Source: Paralvinella palmiformis
Taxonomy: Eukaryota > Annelida > Polychaeta > Terebellida > Alvinellidae
Reading direction: 5' to 3'
Assembly: GCA_025642065.1 (NCBI GenBank)
Contig: JAODUP010000329.1
Coordinates: 1 to 64,000, forward strand
DNA: 64,000 nucleotides
Positions 1 through 11,429 of this stretch are shown in pieces (position 1 is the first letter of the stretch; every line of letters starts with the position of its first letter). The notes under the pieces are model-generated. The model worked only from the letters and a program-made list of their open reading frames with translations. It had not been told where the DNA came from and ran no database searches. The translations under genes were made by a program, and so were the position numbers.

Positions 1-125
1 GATAATGTATTATTTATATAGCACCACTTTCAACTGTTCTGGGGTGCCTTACATAAAGTATTATCCCTGACTCAGATCTGCTGTAATGCAGTACCTACCT
101 CAACACCCAAATGAGGATACAACGC
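1..125 (-). repeat. Outer part of an inverted repeat (family A, copy 1)
   Basis: This stretch matches the reverse complement of about 5155-5283. Both contain the shared blocks gatttatatagcacca-like and ctgttctggggtgcc, and the order is inverted. It is the outermost visible part of a family A copy that runs off the left edge. No gene is seen. Confidence 0.75.
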
Positions 126-310
126 ATGCTGCCATTAAAGGCGCAAAGTGTTACTCAAACACAGAGCTATCACGTCCTGTCAGGTTCTCATTTAATAGAT
201 GAGTGAACCAGCCACCACATGACAGCATTGCAGCTCCCGAAGCCTCGAACCCGCAATCCTTCGGCTACGAGTCCTACGCTCTAACTAAATGCGCCATCAC
301 AATTTAAAAT
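120..310 (-). mobile_element. tRNA-derived SINE-like element
   Basis: Read on the minus strand, about 302 down to 235 resembles a tRNA: an A-box-like TGGCGCATTTAGTTAGAGC is followed some 40 bases later by a B-box-like GGGTTCGAGGC. A non-tRNA body of about 110 bases follows. The block is absent from the paired inverted copy near 5100-5155, so it looks like an insertion into family A copy 1. It is not a functional tRNA because pairing of the acceptor ends is not evident. Confidence 0.65.
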
Positions 311-2415
311 TCTAATGATAATACATACTTGAAGATGTGTTGTCCCAATTCAGCATTTCCAAGCTGTGGCACTTTCCATCGGAAATCAGAAGTTAATTTT
401 ATCCATGACTCCATTTTCCTATAATATGTTCAATTATATAATTATGTACATAACTCATTTCTATTCACCACAAATTATTACATAAATAATTACTGTTCTC
501 ATTTAGTTATGTAACATTAGAAGCCTTCAATCCCTGATTATAATAAATATGTAATATGGCGTTCAACTGTTTTATTAATTTTTTTGTGTTAATTTGCGAT
601 TACCATCCGAAGTTACTCCTTCGGTATCAGAACGAAGTTTGTGTCTGTTTATCCTTTACCCTAAGACTAGTTAGTAAGACAATTAGTCTATAATTGACAT
701 GTATGATTCTTTGAATGATGAAGGATATCATTATCATCAACACGATCTTCATTCATGATTATATCCGGCTATTTACAGCTAGATAACGAGAATAAAATCT
801 GAAGGAGATATAAATTAAGAATCTAAAGTGCAAAAAACACTCTATCACTTTAATCTATTTATCTGTCACCTACATTATTTGGGTTAGTATATAGCACAAA
901 AAATAAAAGTTAGGAATTAATTCACTCTCACTTCATACGATCTAGATTTCCTTAAAATAAAATGTGGCGGGTACATATTCTGTGATCTGAGATTCTTTTA
1001 TAAATTTTTGTCGAAAAAAAGAAATATGGTCTGAAACGGAGAATGACCTTCTAAATTATTAGACACGAAATATTACTACTGTTATGACAAGTCAATCACA
1101 ATACTGACAATATTAGCATAGTATCACCAACAATGCAATAACAACACTCACAACATGTTTTAATTACGACATTAATATTTATATATTATATCTCTAGAGA
1201 GTAGATTTGTGTTATCTTGAAAGCTCGACAAAATTACGTGACGTCATTAATGTTTCTAAAGATTGAAAACAAACTGAGATACCAAGTCATTTCTACAGGA
1301 TGAAGCCTTTACATAGTCATACACATGTTAGTATGTTTTATTTTCGTTATTCGTTTATTTGTTTAGTTGTGTGTGTGTATATGCGCCTTCACTCGTGCTT
1401 TGGTGCGTGCGTGCGTACGTGCCCGCACGTGTGTGTATACCGAGTTATTTGAAATATATTATCCCACACAATTATATCTAAAACAATGTAGATTCAGACA
1501 CCTAAATATGCAGAAATATTGCGTGTAGTTAAATTTGGGAAATAACTGAACCCGATCTTGTGGGATACTGACAGTAGTACCGTAACATTGGTGACATATT
1601 CACCACTTCGTGACAACTATATTATCAATATCATCACAACACTGATAACACGGCAGTTATATTGAGAGGATGAGTACATTATTTAACACCTATTACGAGA
1701 GATATAATCACTGATAGAGCAATTACTATATAATAAGGAACGCAGATGTCAAGCTCACATTAACTGTCAGTGTTAAGAATATCGGTAGAGCGTCATGGTA
1801 ACTTAGATTAATATTACTATATAAATAGCAACATGCTTAACATTGTCTCGGTTATATCGTTGCTATTATGACATCATTGGCGCAATGGAAATATCTCAAT
1901 ATTAAAATATTTACAAACTGTATTTATAATCCGTCATTTGTTAATGCACTAACCTGAGCTGGAATACGAAATTCATCATTTTATCATTATAGCCTTTTTC
2001 TTAAACAAACTTTATGTAAAACTCTAAGGGTGTGTTTGTATTACAAATGCAAAACAAAACATAAATACGTCATTAACAACGAACCGCACGATTTGTCAGT
2101 AAAGGATATTGTGTTGTAATATGCACACATTAATATTGTGACATCTCATTTCTAATCAGTAGATTATTATAATGTGAATCTGTATAATGTCAACTCCTCC
2201 TATATGTTCTTTATCACGGTCCATCTAACTTCCTTCCATGTCCCACTCACACATAGAATACTACATATTCCCCCACGCAGTTTCCTATTAAGACGCCTAG
2301 AAGATGTAGTTGACACAATATTTCCCGGAAAAATATATTTACTACCATGTGACCATAATTAAGATTTTATCAAAACAAATGATCAAACTCATCAAATTTC
2401 AATTATTTACCCACG
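311..2415 (-). repeat. Dispersed segment family A, copy 1 (inverted)
   Basis: Positions 370-905 are the reverse complement of about 4565-5095 with high similarity. Positions 1085-1320 match the reverse complement of 12400-12660, and 2030-2415 match that of 11430-11830. The matches stay collinear, so this is a long inverted copy of the segment seen most fully at 11430-16335. A short open frame at 2174-2362 has a counterpart in the copy at 11500-11685, but both are degenerate and I see no recognisable protein. A perfect TGACGTCA octamer lies at 1239-1246. Confidence 0.75.
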
Positions 2416-2424
2416 ACCTCTTTT

Positions 2425-2600
2425 CATAATGGTGAGACTACCTCCATGGTCTAAGTGGAAGCTCACATGGTCGCATATATCTAATACCTGGCTTCAAACC
2501 CGAGATGGGCTATGTCTGAAAGGGTTTCATCTTTCACTTCCCCCGATTACATTTGAAGGTCGATCGACACATTTAACGTACATAATACACAACAATGACC
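2425..2600 (+). mobile_element. tRNA-derived SINE-like element
   Basis: An A-box-like TGGTCTAAGTGG near 2447 and a B-box-like GGCTTCAAACCCG near 2490 sit at tRNA-like spacing. They are followed by an unrelated body ending about 2600. I judged this from the promoter boxes only. The 3' end is uncertain. Confidence 0.5.
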
Positions 2601-2700
2601 GTGAAATAACAACATCTATATTTATTTATAATTTGTTATACATTTAATAAAATTATCGAAAATTAGAAATAGAAGTTGATTCTATAGAAACGCTAAATTA

Positions 2701-2953
2701 AGGGACGCTAAATTAAGCGTGAATGAACGTTCCCTTAGTGATGAACGGAAACGTATGAGGGTTAGCTGTTAGGTTCGAGTAAATCATAGTATTTACTCAG
2801 GTTTGAGACGATATTTCGTTCTAGTCCAGTAATAATCCATTGTGCGGTATTGCAACTTTGTTTATATTTTAGTTAAATCGCTTCAGTGAGTCCATACTGA
2901 GTTAGTGTATATTCTCTTTGTTATGAACAAACTGTAATGTTTGTTAACACGCT
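2701..2953 (+). repeat. LTR-like direct repeat, left copy
   Basis: It begins agggacgctaaatta and ends gtttgttaacacgct. The same 252-bp sequence recurs at 4001-4252 with about nine differences, including one single-base indel (roughly 96% identity). A diverged relative occurs once in each unit of the tandem duplication at 40.3-45.8 kb. The right copy stops where a SINE-like block begins, so the true repeat may be longer than the shared part. It lacks obvious TG...CA ends, so the LTR assignment is an inference. Confidence 0.6.
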
Positions 2954-2960
2954 GACAGTA

Positions 2961-3082
2961 TATAAAAGGCTTAAATTTTCACATAGATTAGAGAACTTCG
3001 ACGCCAGACTAGTCGGACGTGTATTGATTGATACATGGTTCATATAGGTAGGATTTATTCAGTTATTCGAACCCAGAATAAA
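2961..3082 (+). promoter_or_regulatory. TATA box and polyadenylation signal of the LTR-like element
   Basis: A TATAAAA at 2961-2967 is followed about 115 bases later by AATAAA at 3077-3082. That order, just past the shared repeat, is what U3-R of an LTR looks like. The related sequence at 40860 also carries a TTTATAAAGG. No transcript evidence is available, and AT-rich DNA offers such motifs by chance. Confidence 0.3.
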
Positions 3083-3202
3083 GCTGAGGTCAACATCTGA
3101 GGTTTCGAAATGTTTTATATACAGGTTTCTTTTGGACCACAGAAAATTACTGTTGAATGTAAAGTGTGGTGTCAAAATAGTTTATGATATGTATGTAGCA
3201 AG

Positions 3203-3824
3203 TCACCATTGAACCACACGCACGTGTTGTTTGTTGCGAGCTGTGGTATCAAATGGTATGTTTTTACGTGCTTCCGCTTTTTGTACGTAGCCTGCATGTA
3301 GCCGCTTTCCTGTGGGCGTGACATATTTGTCGCGTACGAAAAGCGAATTAGCTGGTTCCCACAGGCTGATGAGTAGACCAGACACATGCTTAGGTATACG
3401 CACACATTTATCAATATGTGGAGGTATTGAACATTTTATTCTTAGTATAGTTGTATTTGTATTTAGATTTATGGAGGTAGGTTTCGAAGGATGTTTAGAT
3501 ATGTTGATGCTCTGTGCCTGTTGCCTCTTTATATGTACCCTAAAACGCACATTGCCCGTGCCAGACATCTTATCTATTTCCATCCAGATTCCTTATTACA
3601 CCAATGTAAGAAAGGTATGTCGTTGTTGCAACATGTTTGAGTCTATTAGCTTTGTTATGTATAATGTAGAATGTATATTGTTGTCCTCTTATGTGGTCTG
3701 GAGAAACGACCTATTAATTCATACAATGCTGCTTGATGGATTTATACTCCTGGAGTCGTTTGTTACTCCGGCAGGCATCTCCATGGGTATTAAGCTGCGG
3801 ACAGAGTTTTTTCCCATATTATGA
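3203..3824. other. Open-frame-rich interior between LTR-like repeats, unrecognised
   Basis: A plus-strand frame at 3312-3824 is open for 170 codons and a minus-strand frame at 3203-3583 for 126 codons, overlapping. In DNA this AT-rich a 170-codon frame is unexpected by chance. The plus product has Cys/Ile/Leu-rich stretches and the minus product is basic. I recognise no domain in either. It may be a decayed internal region of the element bounded by 2701-2953 and 4001-4252. Coding strand is undecided. Confidence 0.3.
3327..3381 (-). repeat. 54-bp motif shared with 46348-46400
   Basis: The reverse complement shares gtctactcatcagcct, agctaat and cttttcg blocks, at the same spacing without gaps, with the plus strand at 46348-46400. 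About 84% of positions agree. Both read through in one frame, giving LVYSSAxGxQLIxFS-type residues. Family identity is unknown. Confidence 0.7.
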
Positions 3825-4000
3825 GTAATTAGGTTACACCGATATAGGAAATTTGTTAAATGTATAGCTATTATAATCCCGACGTGTCATTCGCAGTATC
3901 GGAGATCTGCCTGAAATCCGCTGTTATCGACCATGGGTCAAATAGATCAAGTGGATAGGCGCTTTAATTTAGATCTCACCACACCTAACTGCATATACTT
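3825..4000. other. Interior of the LTR-like element, no gene
   Basis: Non-repetitive sequence up to the right direct repeat. I see no convincing polypurine tract immediately before 4001, which weakens a standard LTR-retrotransposon reading. Confidence 0.4.
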
Positions 4001-4252
4001 AGGGACGCTAAATTAGGCGTGAATGAACGTTCGCTTAGTGATGAACGGAAACGTATGAGGGTTAGCTGTTAGGTTCGAGTAAATCGTAGTATTTACTCAG
4101 GTTTGAGACGATATTTGTTCTAGTCCAGTAATAATCCATTGTGCGGTATTGCTACTTTGTTTTTATTTTAGATAAATCGCTTCAGTGAGTCCATACTGTG
4201 TTAGTGTACATTCTCTTTGTTATGAACAAACTGTAATGTTTGTTAACACGCT
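4001..4252 (+). repeat. LTR-like direct repeat, right copy
   Basis: Direct-repeat partner of 2701-2953, in the same orientation. The similarity ends abruptly at gttaacacgct, where the SINE-like block at 4253 starts. That suggests the copy is truncated by a later insertion or rearrangement. Confidence 0.6.
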
Positions 4253-4562
4253 TAATATTAAATGAGTACGATCTGACAGCACATCTCCATGACTTAACTA
4301 ATAGCGAACTTGGCCATAAACCTCTACCACATGGGTTCAAATTTTGACAGGGCTATCGCAGAAGCTTTGAAGATTGTTTGGCCCATTTAATCTACGAAAT
4401 GGCCAGAAGTAGGTTGTAATTGCCTCAGCCGCAAAACAGTCAAAATCGATCTCAACACGAAACTGGGAATCATAAAACACCAAAACAAAACAAAAAGATA
4501 ATCCCACTCAGTCTTTGATAATCTTATTTATAGTTATGATAGAATGTTTGCAATATTGTTTT
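4253..4562 (+). mobile_element. SINE-like dispersed repeat, copy 1 of 2
   Basis: It starts taatattaaatgagtacg and is about 90% identical, apart from small gaps, to 34585-34865. A B-box-like ATGGGTTCAAAT lies near 4330, after a tRNA-like stretch. The body contains ggcccatttaatctacgaa and ends in an AC-rich, A-rich tail near 4495. A related body occurs in the minus-strand element at 31397-31595. Confidence 0.7.
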
Positions 4563-5274
4563 TTTTGTGCTATGGACTAACCCAAATAATGTAGGTGACA
4601 GATAAATAGATTAAAGTGATAGAATGTTTTTTGCACTTTAGATTCTTAATTTATATCTCCTTCAGATTTTATTCTCGTTATCTAGCTGTAAATAGCCGGA
4701 TATAATCATGAATGAAGATCGTATTGATGATAATGATATCCTTCATCATTCAAAGAATCATACATGTCAATTATAGACTAATTGTCTTACTAAATAGTCT
4801 TAGGGTAAAGGATAAACAGACACAAACTTCGTTCTGATATCGAAGGAGGAACTTCGGATGGTAATCGCAAATTATTACCAAAAAAATAAAACAGTTGAAC
4901 GCCATATTACATATTTATTATAATCAAGGATTGAAGGCTTCTAATATTACATAACTAAATGAGAACAGTAATTATTTATGTAATAATTTGTTGTGAATAG
5001 AAATGAGTTATGTACATAATTATATAATTGAACATATTATAGGAAAATGGAGTCATGGATAAAATTAACTTCTGATTTCCGATGGAAAGTGCCACCTTTA
5101 ATGGACAGTATTATATCATTGATTTTAATGTATGTATGCAAACTCAATTTGGAGTGTTGAGGTAAGAGTGACCTGGATTATCAGCAGTTGATCCTGAGTA
5201 GTACAACGCAGATGATCAGATATCTTTATGTAAGGCACCCCAGAACAGTTGAATGTGGTGCTATATAAATCATA

Positions 5275-5385
5275 CATTATCATTATCATCATCATAATCA
5301 TCATTATTAATATGATTATTATTATTATTATCATCATTATTATTATCAATATTATGGTTATTATTATTATTATTATTATAAACAG
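5275..5385. repeat. Imperfect (ATT/ATC)n microsatellite
   Basis: Runs of att and atc triplets with interruptions. The open frames here on both strands encode poly-Ile/Met and are repeat artefacts. Confidence 0.9.
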
Positions 5386-6454
5386 TGTGTTATTTAGTCC
5401 ATATCTACATTATATTCTAACCCAATGGAACAATTGGGGGAGTTCCTCCATCTATCTCAGGATAAAAGTACATGATAATATTTAACTACGACTGCTTCGC
5501 ACATATCTCAAATATAATAACGGTTTTTTTTTAACAGCTGTATGCCAAAATATATTAATCATATCAATTTATACAAACAGCTCTATTTCATTTATAAATC
5601 TATCCGTCTACTTAGTTTTAGTGTTTCTACTGGGAAATATTGACGTTTGTTATGAGGTGGTTGATATGTTTGTAATAGTCAACATTTGATTGACCTGACC
5701 TTATTATTAATATGTCTCACAGTTAGATTGTCCCACCCTTGGATAGTATTTTCAAGTTCATCAGTTTTATCGATATTTACATATCCGAGGCTATGTTTAT
5801 TTTACATTTTTCTTCTTGTCTTCTGCTCGTCTGAACAATTTCTTTTTTTTGTGAAGTCCGTTCTAGGATAAACTTATCAGGAAAACAGAACAAACAAACG
5901 TTATAATAATATCTTAGGTGCTGGTTCCTTAGCCAATAACCAATCAATTATTAACTCAACTGAACTGGGATTTTAATAAAAACATAAATAAAAGTTTAAA
6001 AAAATGTTTAAATCATATTTTACGTTTTTCTACATCATTTATAAGTGAAAGTACAGAAATATGGAACATATATATCATGAAGTTGGATACCTTCAAGCCA
6101 ACAAAATAAACTTAGTCAGGTAGTAATCGGTGTAGTCAGTTTTAGTTAGTACAATATCCATAAGTAAAGAATATAAACTGGTTTTCAATTTAAAAAAAAC
6201 ATATTTCCAAAATAAATCTTAGCTTCATGAATCAAATGACCGCGACAGAGTAATAAGATAGATATATAGATAGAGCGAGTGTGTGTTTATCTGAATAAGT
6301 CAGTGACTCAGTGAGTCAATGGTTGAGTGAATGGGTCAGTCAATATTTTGTTTAACATTGGCACTAATCACGCCAGGACTAAAAGGGCAAAGACATAGTT
6401 TATATTTAAATTAACTGAAGCGGTAATATTTAATTGACAAATAATATGCAGAAC

Positions 6455-6530
6455 TAACAATGAAATTCGATTCTGCCCGCTGGTGGTATGTTGTCCCGCG
6501 CACTATCAGCTACTGTATGAGAAGAAATAA
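6455..6530 (-). mobile_element. Diverged tRNA-like block inside family A
   Basis: On the minus strand an A-box-like CAGTAGCTGATAGTGCGCGG is followed by AGAATCGAATTTC, a decayed B box. The counterpart in family A copy 3 lies at 15595-15662. So family A contains an old tRNA-like module shared by its copies. Confidence 0.4.
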
Positions 6531-7275
6531 TAAATAAGAACAGATTAACAACAAACATCATTTGACAATCAAAACATCTGAAATAATCAGTGACGAACAA
6601 TAATTAAGAACAACTTGCTTGATGATTGTATTTTAATGTGAAATAACGCAATCGAAAACGATTACTACTCTTTTTATCTTTATTGCATAAATGTCTTTGA
6701 TAAAAAATAAGACATACACATCGCAATAATACTATCGTGTTACGTCATGTTATACGAATCTTCTTCCTTTTACCCATTTATTACAATTATATTCATAAAT
6801 GCACTAATCACATTTGACAGATTCTTGTTATGTGATCGCATTTGTATTATAATTTCATTTCACGTTAAACTTGTTCACTTGGTTCGCTTCCACCGTGCAT
6901 AATATTAACGCGTCATCTCTCTGGTGTTATGAAATCACTCACTCCAGATGCGAAATAGTATTAATATTAAAAATAAATATTTGATGTTTCAAGCGATAAT
7001 TGTAAACATATTCGTATTTCGAGTGTGTAATTCTCATAACAAATCTTCACTTCCTTATCACGGTAATTACGGCTTTCATATTTCACTTTGGTATAATATG
7101 ATTGTAAAAAACAATTCAGACAAAATATTAAATAAAACACAAACAATATTTATGTGATATCTTGAGTATTATTACTTTTAGGTCATCGTGCATTTTATTA
7201 AACTAACCGTGTCCTTGTACATATCGTAAGAGGTGAATTTCCAAACAGGTGATGCTGAATGATATTTTGGTGCCG

Positions 7276-7579
7276 TGTGTCTTAGTCACACACCAACTCA
7301 CTCATTGATCTGAATGTTTAAATATTAAAAGACGAAAGTGAGGTATCCTAGTCTGGCTTAAAGCATTTAATATTATCCCAATTCTGAATAGGATGGTGAT
7401 GCATTTCGTTAGTTGAGGAACTAATCTCTAGTGACTTCATTTGTAAATATCTAATGAGGAACAGTGTGTAATGGACGATCACTCAACCATTATAGCGTAT
7501 TACTCTACTGTTTGTGTTTCAGTTATTAGGTTGTTAGTATAAATGCTGAACGTAATTATTTAGTACAGCAATTCTGAAC

Positions 7580-7647
<68 letters not shown>

Positions 7648-8639
7648 CTGATGTCATTGATTTAATTGTTAATTTGTTTTAATATTTCTGAGATTAATAT
7701 TCACCATAGGACAATGATACAAGTAATGCAGTTGTGTGATGAATACACAGGTATTTATAGAGATAACTGAGAGTAGTGCAAACAGAGATTAGTGTAAACA
7801 ATATCAATACAACATTAACTCAAGATTACCCTCAGCTTAATCCCTCATGTCACCTCGTCAGTCAAGTAAGTTAGTAGTGAAACATTTGATAGTGCCTTTA
7901 TTCCATTGCCTTTATCAATTAGTACAATCACACTATGTAACCAGGTGATTTACACGATTTACTGGTTTAACCACTGTCACTGTCATATACAATGGTGAAG
8001 CCCTGCTAATTAAACCACCACATTTTGTCTACTTACATATGAACCGTTTGTGGTTGGTTGCCTTGACAACAAGATCACCGCTGGCCTGATCTCAGATATA
8101 GATAAACATATTATTATCACAAAGATATCAAATCACTACTATTCCATTTAAATAAATTATCTTACATGTAAACAGATTTAGAATTGTTTGAATATTTGGG
8201 AAATATATTATTTAGTTACGAAATACATCATGTGTAGTGTAATAAGATGGAAAATAGGAGATACGGTAGAGGGGTAGTATTTTCATTTTAACACATCCTC
8301 TGAGTCTAAAGGAGATGTAACAAAACTCATTTATTATTGATGTTCAGCCAATGTAGTCAGCTCACTCTTCATATTATGACACCTTCTGTTAGTGTCAAAT
8401 ATCACTGTTAGTTGATGTAGAGATATTGGTGCTTTATATATTACTGGTAACATATACAAACTTTAGAGTTTCATACCTATATTATTTCAGAACAAATAAT
8501 GCATAAAAACTTTATTTTGAAATTCTTCCCTCGTCCAAATGCAAATCAAATAATAAGGAATGAATTATTAACAAATAACACATTTAAATATAGGTTGCAA
8601 TACACTATCGCAAAATAAGTTAATTGATTAATGAAATGG
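7276..8639. other. Intergenic DNA, no gene seen
   Basis: AT-rich DNA with no frame, RNA or repeat I can identify except the TA array at 7582-7643. Confidence 0.6.
7582..7643. repeat. (TA)n microsatellite
   Basis: About 31 uninterrupted TA units. Confidence 0.98.
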
Positions 8640-8811
8640 CATTGTAATTTGATTCCTTCTGTTATCTATGATGAACAAGGAAATCGCTGTAGACTTCCTT
8701 GTTCATAACATACATTTGAAACCTACCATATACTATTATTAGTAATGGTGTATGCTTTTAAATAATGTTTTTCATAATATATACAGAGCTATATATTCTA
8801 TTTCTTTTGTA

Positions 8812-8856
<45 letters not shown>

Positions 8857-9625
8857 TGATAGTTTCTACATATACATTTATGCAATATATTTCATTACCT
8901 TAAAGCTGAACGTTTGAAACCTCACTTGAATGATGACTCAAGCATGTAGGTAAGGACAAATATCCCTTTGATGTCTAGAATATAATTCCTTACATAATGT
9001 TTATGTAAATATTAAAGTACATTAATATCAGTACCTACTGAAGCAATGTTCACCATTTTGTTGTGTCCAAAATTCCATGTTTTCTTTAATATAAAAATAC
9101 AATTAATCGATATTTCGAAGATATATATTTCAGTAAAGCATTTATTTTATTTGTTTATTATTTTTTGAAAATACCAATGTTATTTGTTAACTTTTGGCGA
9201 GAACGATGCTGGAAAACGATACAATGACTAATATTACCTGCAACTAAAACCTATTTATCACAGAACACATTAGCTGTCTTTTTGGTGTATAATTTAATTA
9301 TTAATTTAAAACTGCCATTGATATGTTTAGTAATCATTAGCCCTTCTAAGTACTTATAGTATTTATGATAATGACAGATTAGGCTTGGGAGGCCTGAAAG
9401 GTCCCCCTAATCCACTGAGGACATGAAACAGAGATTGATTCCTAGACACGAACAGGTTTTAGTGATATGCACCGGTAAGACCCAAGACTGTTATTTGTGT
9501 TTCTTCGAGCCTCAAGTTTAGTTGAATAATGTATAGAGTGTGTACGTTAATACTGCTCAACACTTGATTAATACTATATATAACAGTCTAAGAAGCCACT
9601 TTGTAGGCTTAAAGTCATCAGTTAG
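8640..9625 (+). repeat. Dispersed segment family B, copy 1
   Basis: Positions 9285-9620 match 33285-33620, sharing gccattgatatg, ttctaagtacttatagta, gaaacagagattgattcctag and gctcaacacttgat. The same region matches 31155-31395 in reverse. Positions 8890-9280 match 33010-33285 and the reverse complement of 18540-18800. Positions 8660-8860, including the ATT tract, match 27868-28080. No gene is seen. Confidence 0.75.
8813..8854. repeat. (ATT)n microsatellite
   Basis: Fourteen ATT units. A homologous ATT tract sits at the same place in the related copy at 28030. Confidence 0.95.
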
Positions 9626-10497
9626 TGAGAAATATCCATGAAGTAGAAACACTTTGATAAAGTCCATAGTTACGATTTAGTCGAGTAGATCCTGTATTCG
9701 TGGTTATAACCATTTCTAAACAAGTAAATAAAAACATTATTTCATTTTTATACGCAATTTGTATTTCAAGCCATGACTTTATAGTAAACATAATTACTCT
9801 TGCTTTGGTGCTATCTCATTCAGATTAACGTCGCATTTATATTTATACCTAGATGATCTTTTATGTCATTGACTATTTTCATTTTTTTCATCAGGATATA
9901 TTATTTATTTATAGGAATATTAGTGATCAATGTTGAGGTTTTGCTATACGTTATATTTATCAGCAACATAATATACAAAAGACGTTCACTATAAAACATC
10001 TAAAATATAATTTTCATTTATCTGTTTAATAGAACCAGGTATACATCTGTATATTGTTATCAAGTTGGATATTTAGTATAACATACAACGTACACGCGAA
10101 TATATTTAAGTGTAAATTAATGGATAAATACAAGTGGAAGCCATTAACCTACTTTATAGAATTCAGTACATTACATTAAATACATCAAATACCTCAAAGA
10201 TACGTGTAAATGTAATTTATGTGGATTTTCATTAAAAGGATATGATTATAATTTGATGTATATAATTATTGAGATCCAGCTGCTGTAGTTTATGTCAATA
10301 ACAATACCATTATCTGATTGTTTTAACTTTTGTTTGAAAAAATCACATTTAGAATATATGTAGTATTTAAACTACTCTATTACCATTTATTGGTACCAGT
10401 ATATATTATTACAACAATAACATATATCAAATGAGAAATTGCATTACAATTGAGAAGATATATAATATATGCAAACAATCAATTACAAATATAATAG

Positions 10498-10500
<3 letters not shown>
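9626..10500. other. Intergenic DNA, no gene seen
   Basis: The first 60 bases continue the family B match to the minus-strand copy near 31160. Beyond that I see only AT-rich sequence with no coding or RNA signal. Confidence 0.55.

Positions 10501-10559
<59 letters not shown>
10501..10559. repeat. (TA)n microsatellite
   Basis: About 29 TA units, uninterrupted. Confidence 0.98.
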
Positions 10560-10639
10560 CTATGTTGTAATATTTATTAATTACTGATCCAGTAGCATTG
10601 TACTTGCTATTAAAATCTGCTGCTCAATACATTTCGGAA

Positions 10640-10960
10640 TACACGGCTCACGATTATTATTGAGAGATGTCGCATATTTGAATAAAGTCCCAGTCCTCTT
10701 TAATATGATTCTAAAGATATATATTATTGTGGGAATTTGACTGATATTTACATGGAACTTACCGTGTCACATAACTCACTATTTCCGAGATATAATTGTT
10801 ATTTTATGTGAAGTTTACAGGAGACATAACTTACACACTTCAACCTTTATCAGCTTACCTTAAAGGTCAAACAGACATAAACACAACATTCTGATGTTGA
10901 AGACCCTATCTCTGGTTTATGTCGTTAGTGGAGTATCGTAATACTTCTTGACGTATACAC
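10640..10960 (+). repeat. Dispersed repeat C, copy 1
   Basis: Matches the reverse complement of 38405-38700. Shared blocks include cagtcctcttta, ttctaaagatatat, gaagtttacaggagacataac, ttatcagcttacctt and ttatgtcgttag. The orientation is inverted relative to the partner. Confidence 0.8.
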
Positions 10961-11429
10961 TAAATAACCCATTAATATAATTGTACTGAGAGATGATGAT
11001 GGTGATTAAACATATTAATGGATGTCATTAATCTTGAATATGTAATAACGAAACAACTAAACGTTTATCTTAAATAGGTAATTGTAGGTTACTCCCAATA
11101 AAGATAAATAAGATGACAATATTAAAAATGACATAACAATAGTTGATGAAACAATAAGCCCAATACCAACAATGATATTGTAGGAGATACACAATGTCAT
11201 TATATATTAATATACGGTATGTCTCTGAATATTACAGGATTTATATATTTTAATTAAAGCAAATACAAATTACATTTAATATGGATTCAGGTCATCACTT
11301 TAACTAAAGTGAAAAATACAGTTTAGATCAAATACATGATATATCTATATATTTTAATTAACCTACATGCTATTGCCTATGACACATCTAAATATTTGTA
11401 TGATATTGAGAAAACATCAAAAAGAAGTT
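10961..11429. other. Intergenic DNA, no gene seen
   Basis: AT-rich, with short frames only. No recognisable feature. Confidence 0.55.

Larger units (their letters stand above)
4563..7275 (+). repeat. Dispersed segment family A, copy 2
   Basis: Positions 4565-5283 form the right arm of an inverted repeat with 1-905. The rest runs collinear with 13870-16335 of copy 3, with clear matching blocks near 4640, 5440, 5590-5760, 6340-6480, 6700-6880 and 6950-7180. The last part also matches the reverse complement of 34055-34350. It holds only short open frames (for example 5686-5871 and 6948-7157) without recognisable products, so I call no gene. Confidence 0.75.

Noticed and set aside
1239..1246. 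TGACGTCA cAMP-response element as a real promoter site
   Set aside because: The octamer is perfect, but there is no gene nearby and the corresponding place in family A copy 3 (about 12480) is diverged. A chance occurrence is likely.
3361..3385. CTGATGAG core of a hammerhead ribozyme (also minus strand near 46355)
   Set aside because: No stem II followed by GAAAC, and the bases before CTGATGA do not pair with a cleavage-site flank. The match is limited to the core octamer.
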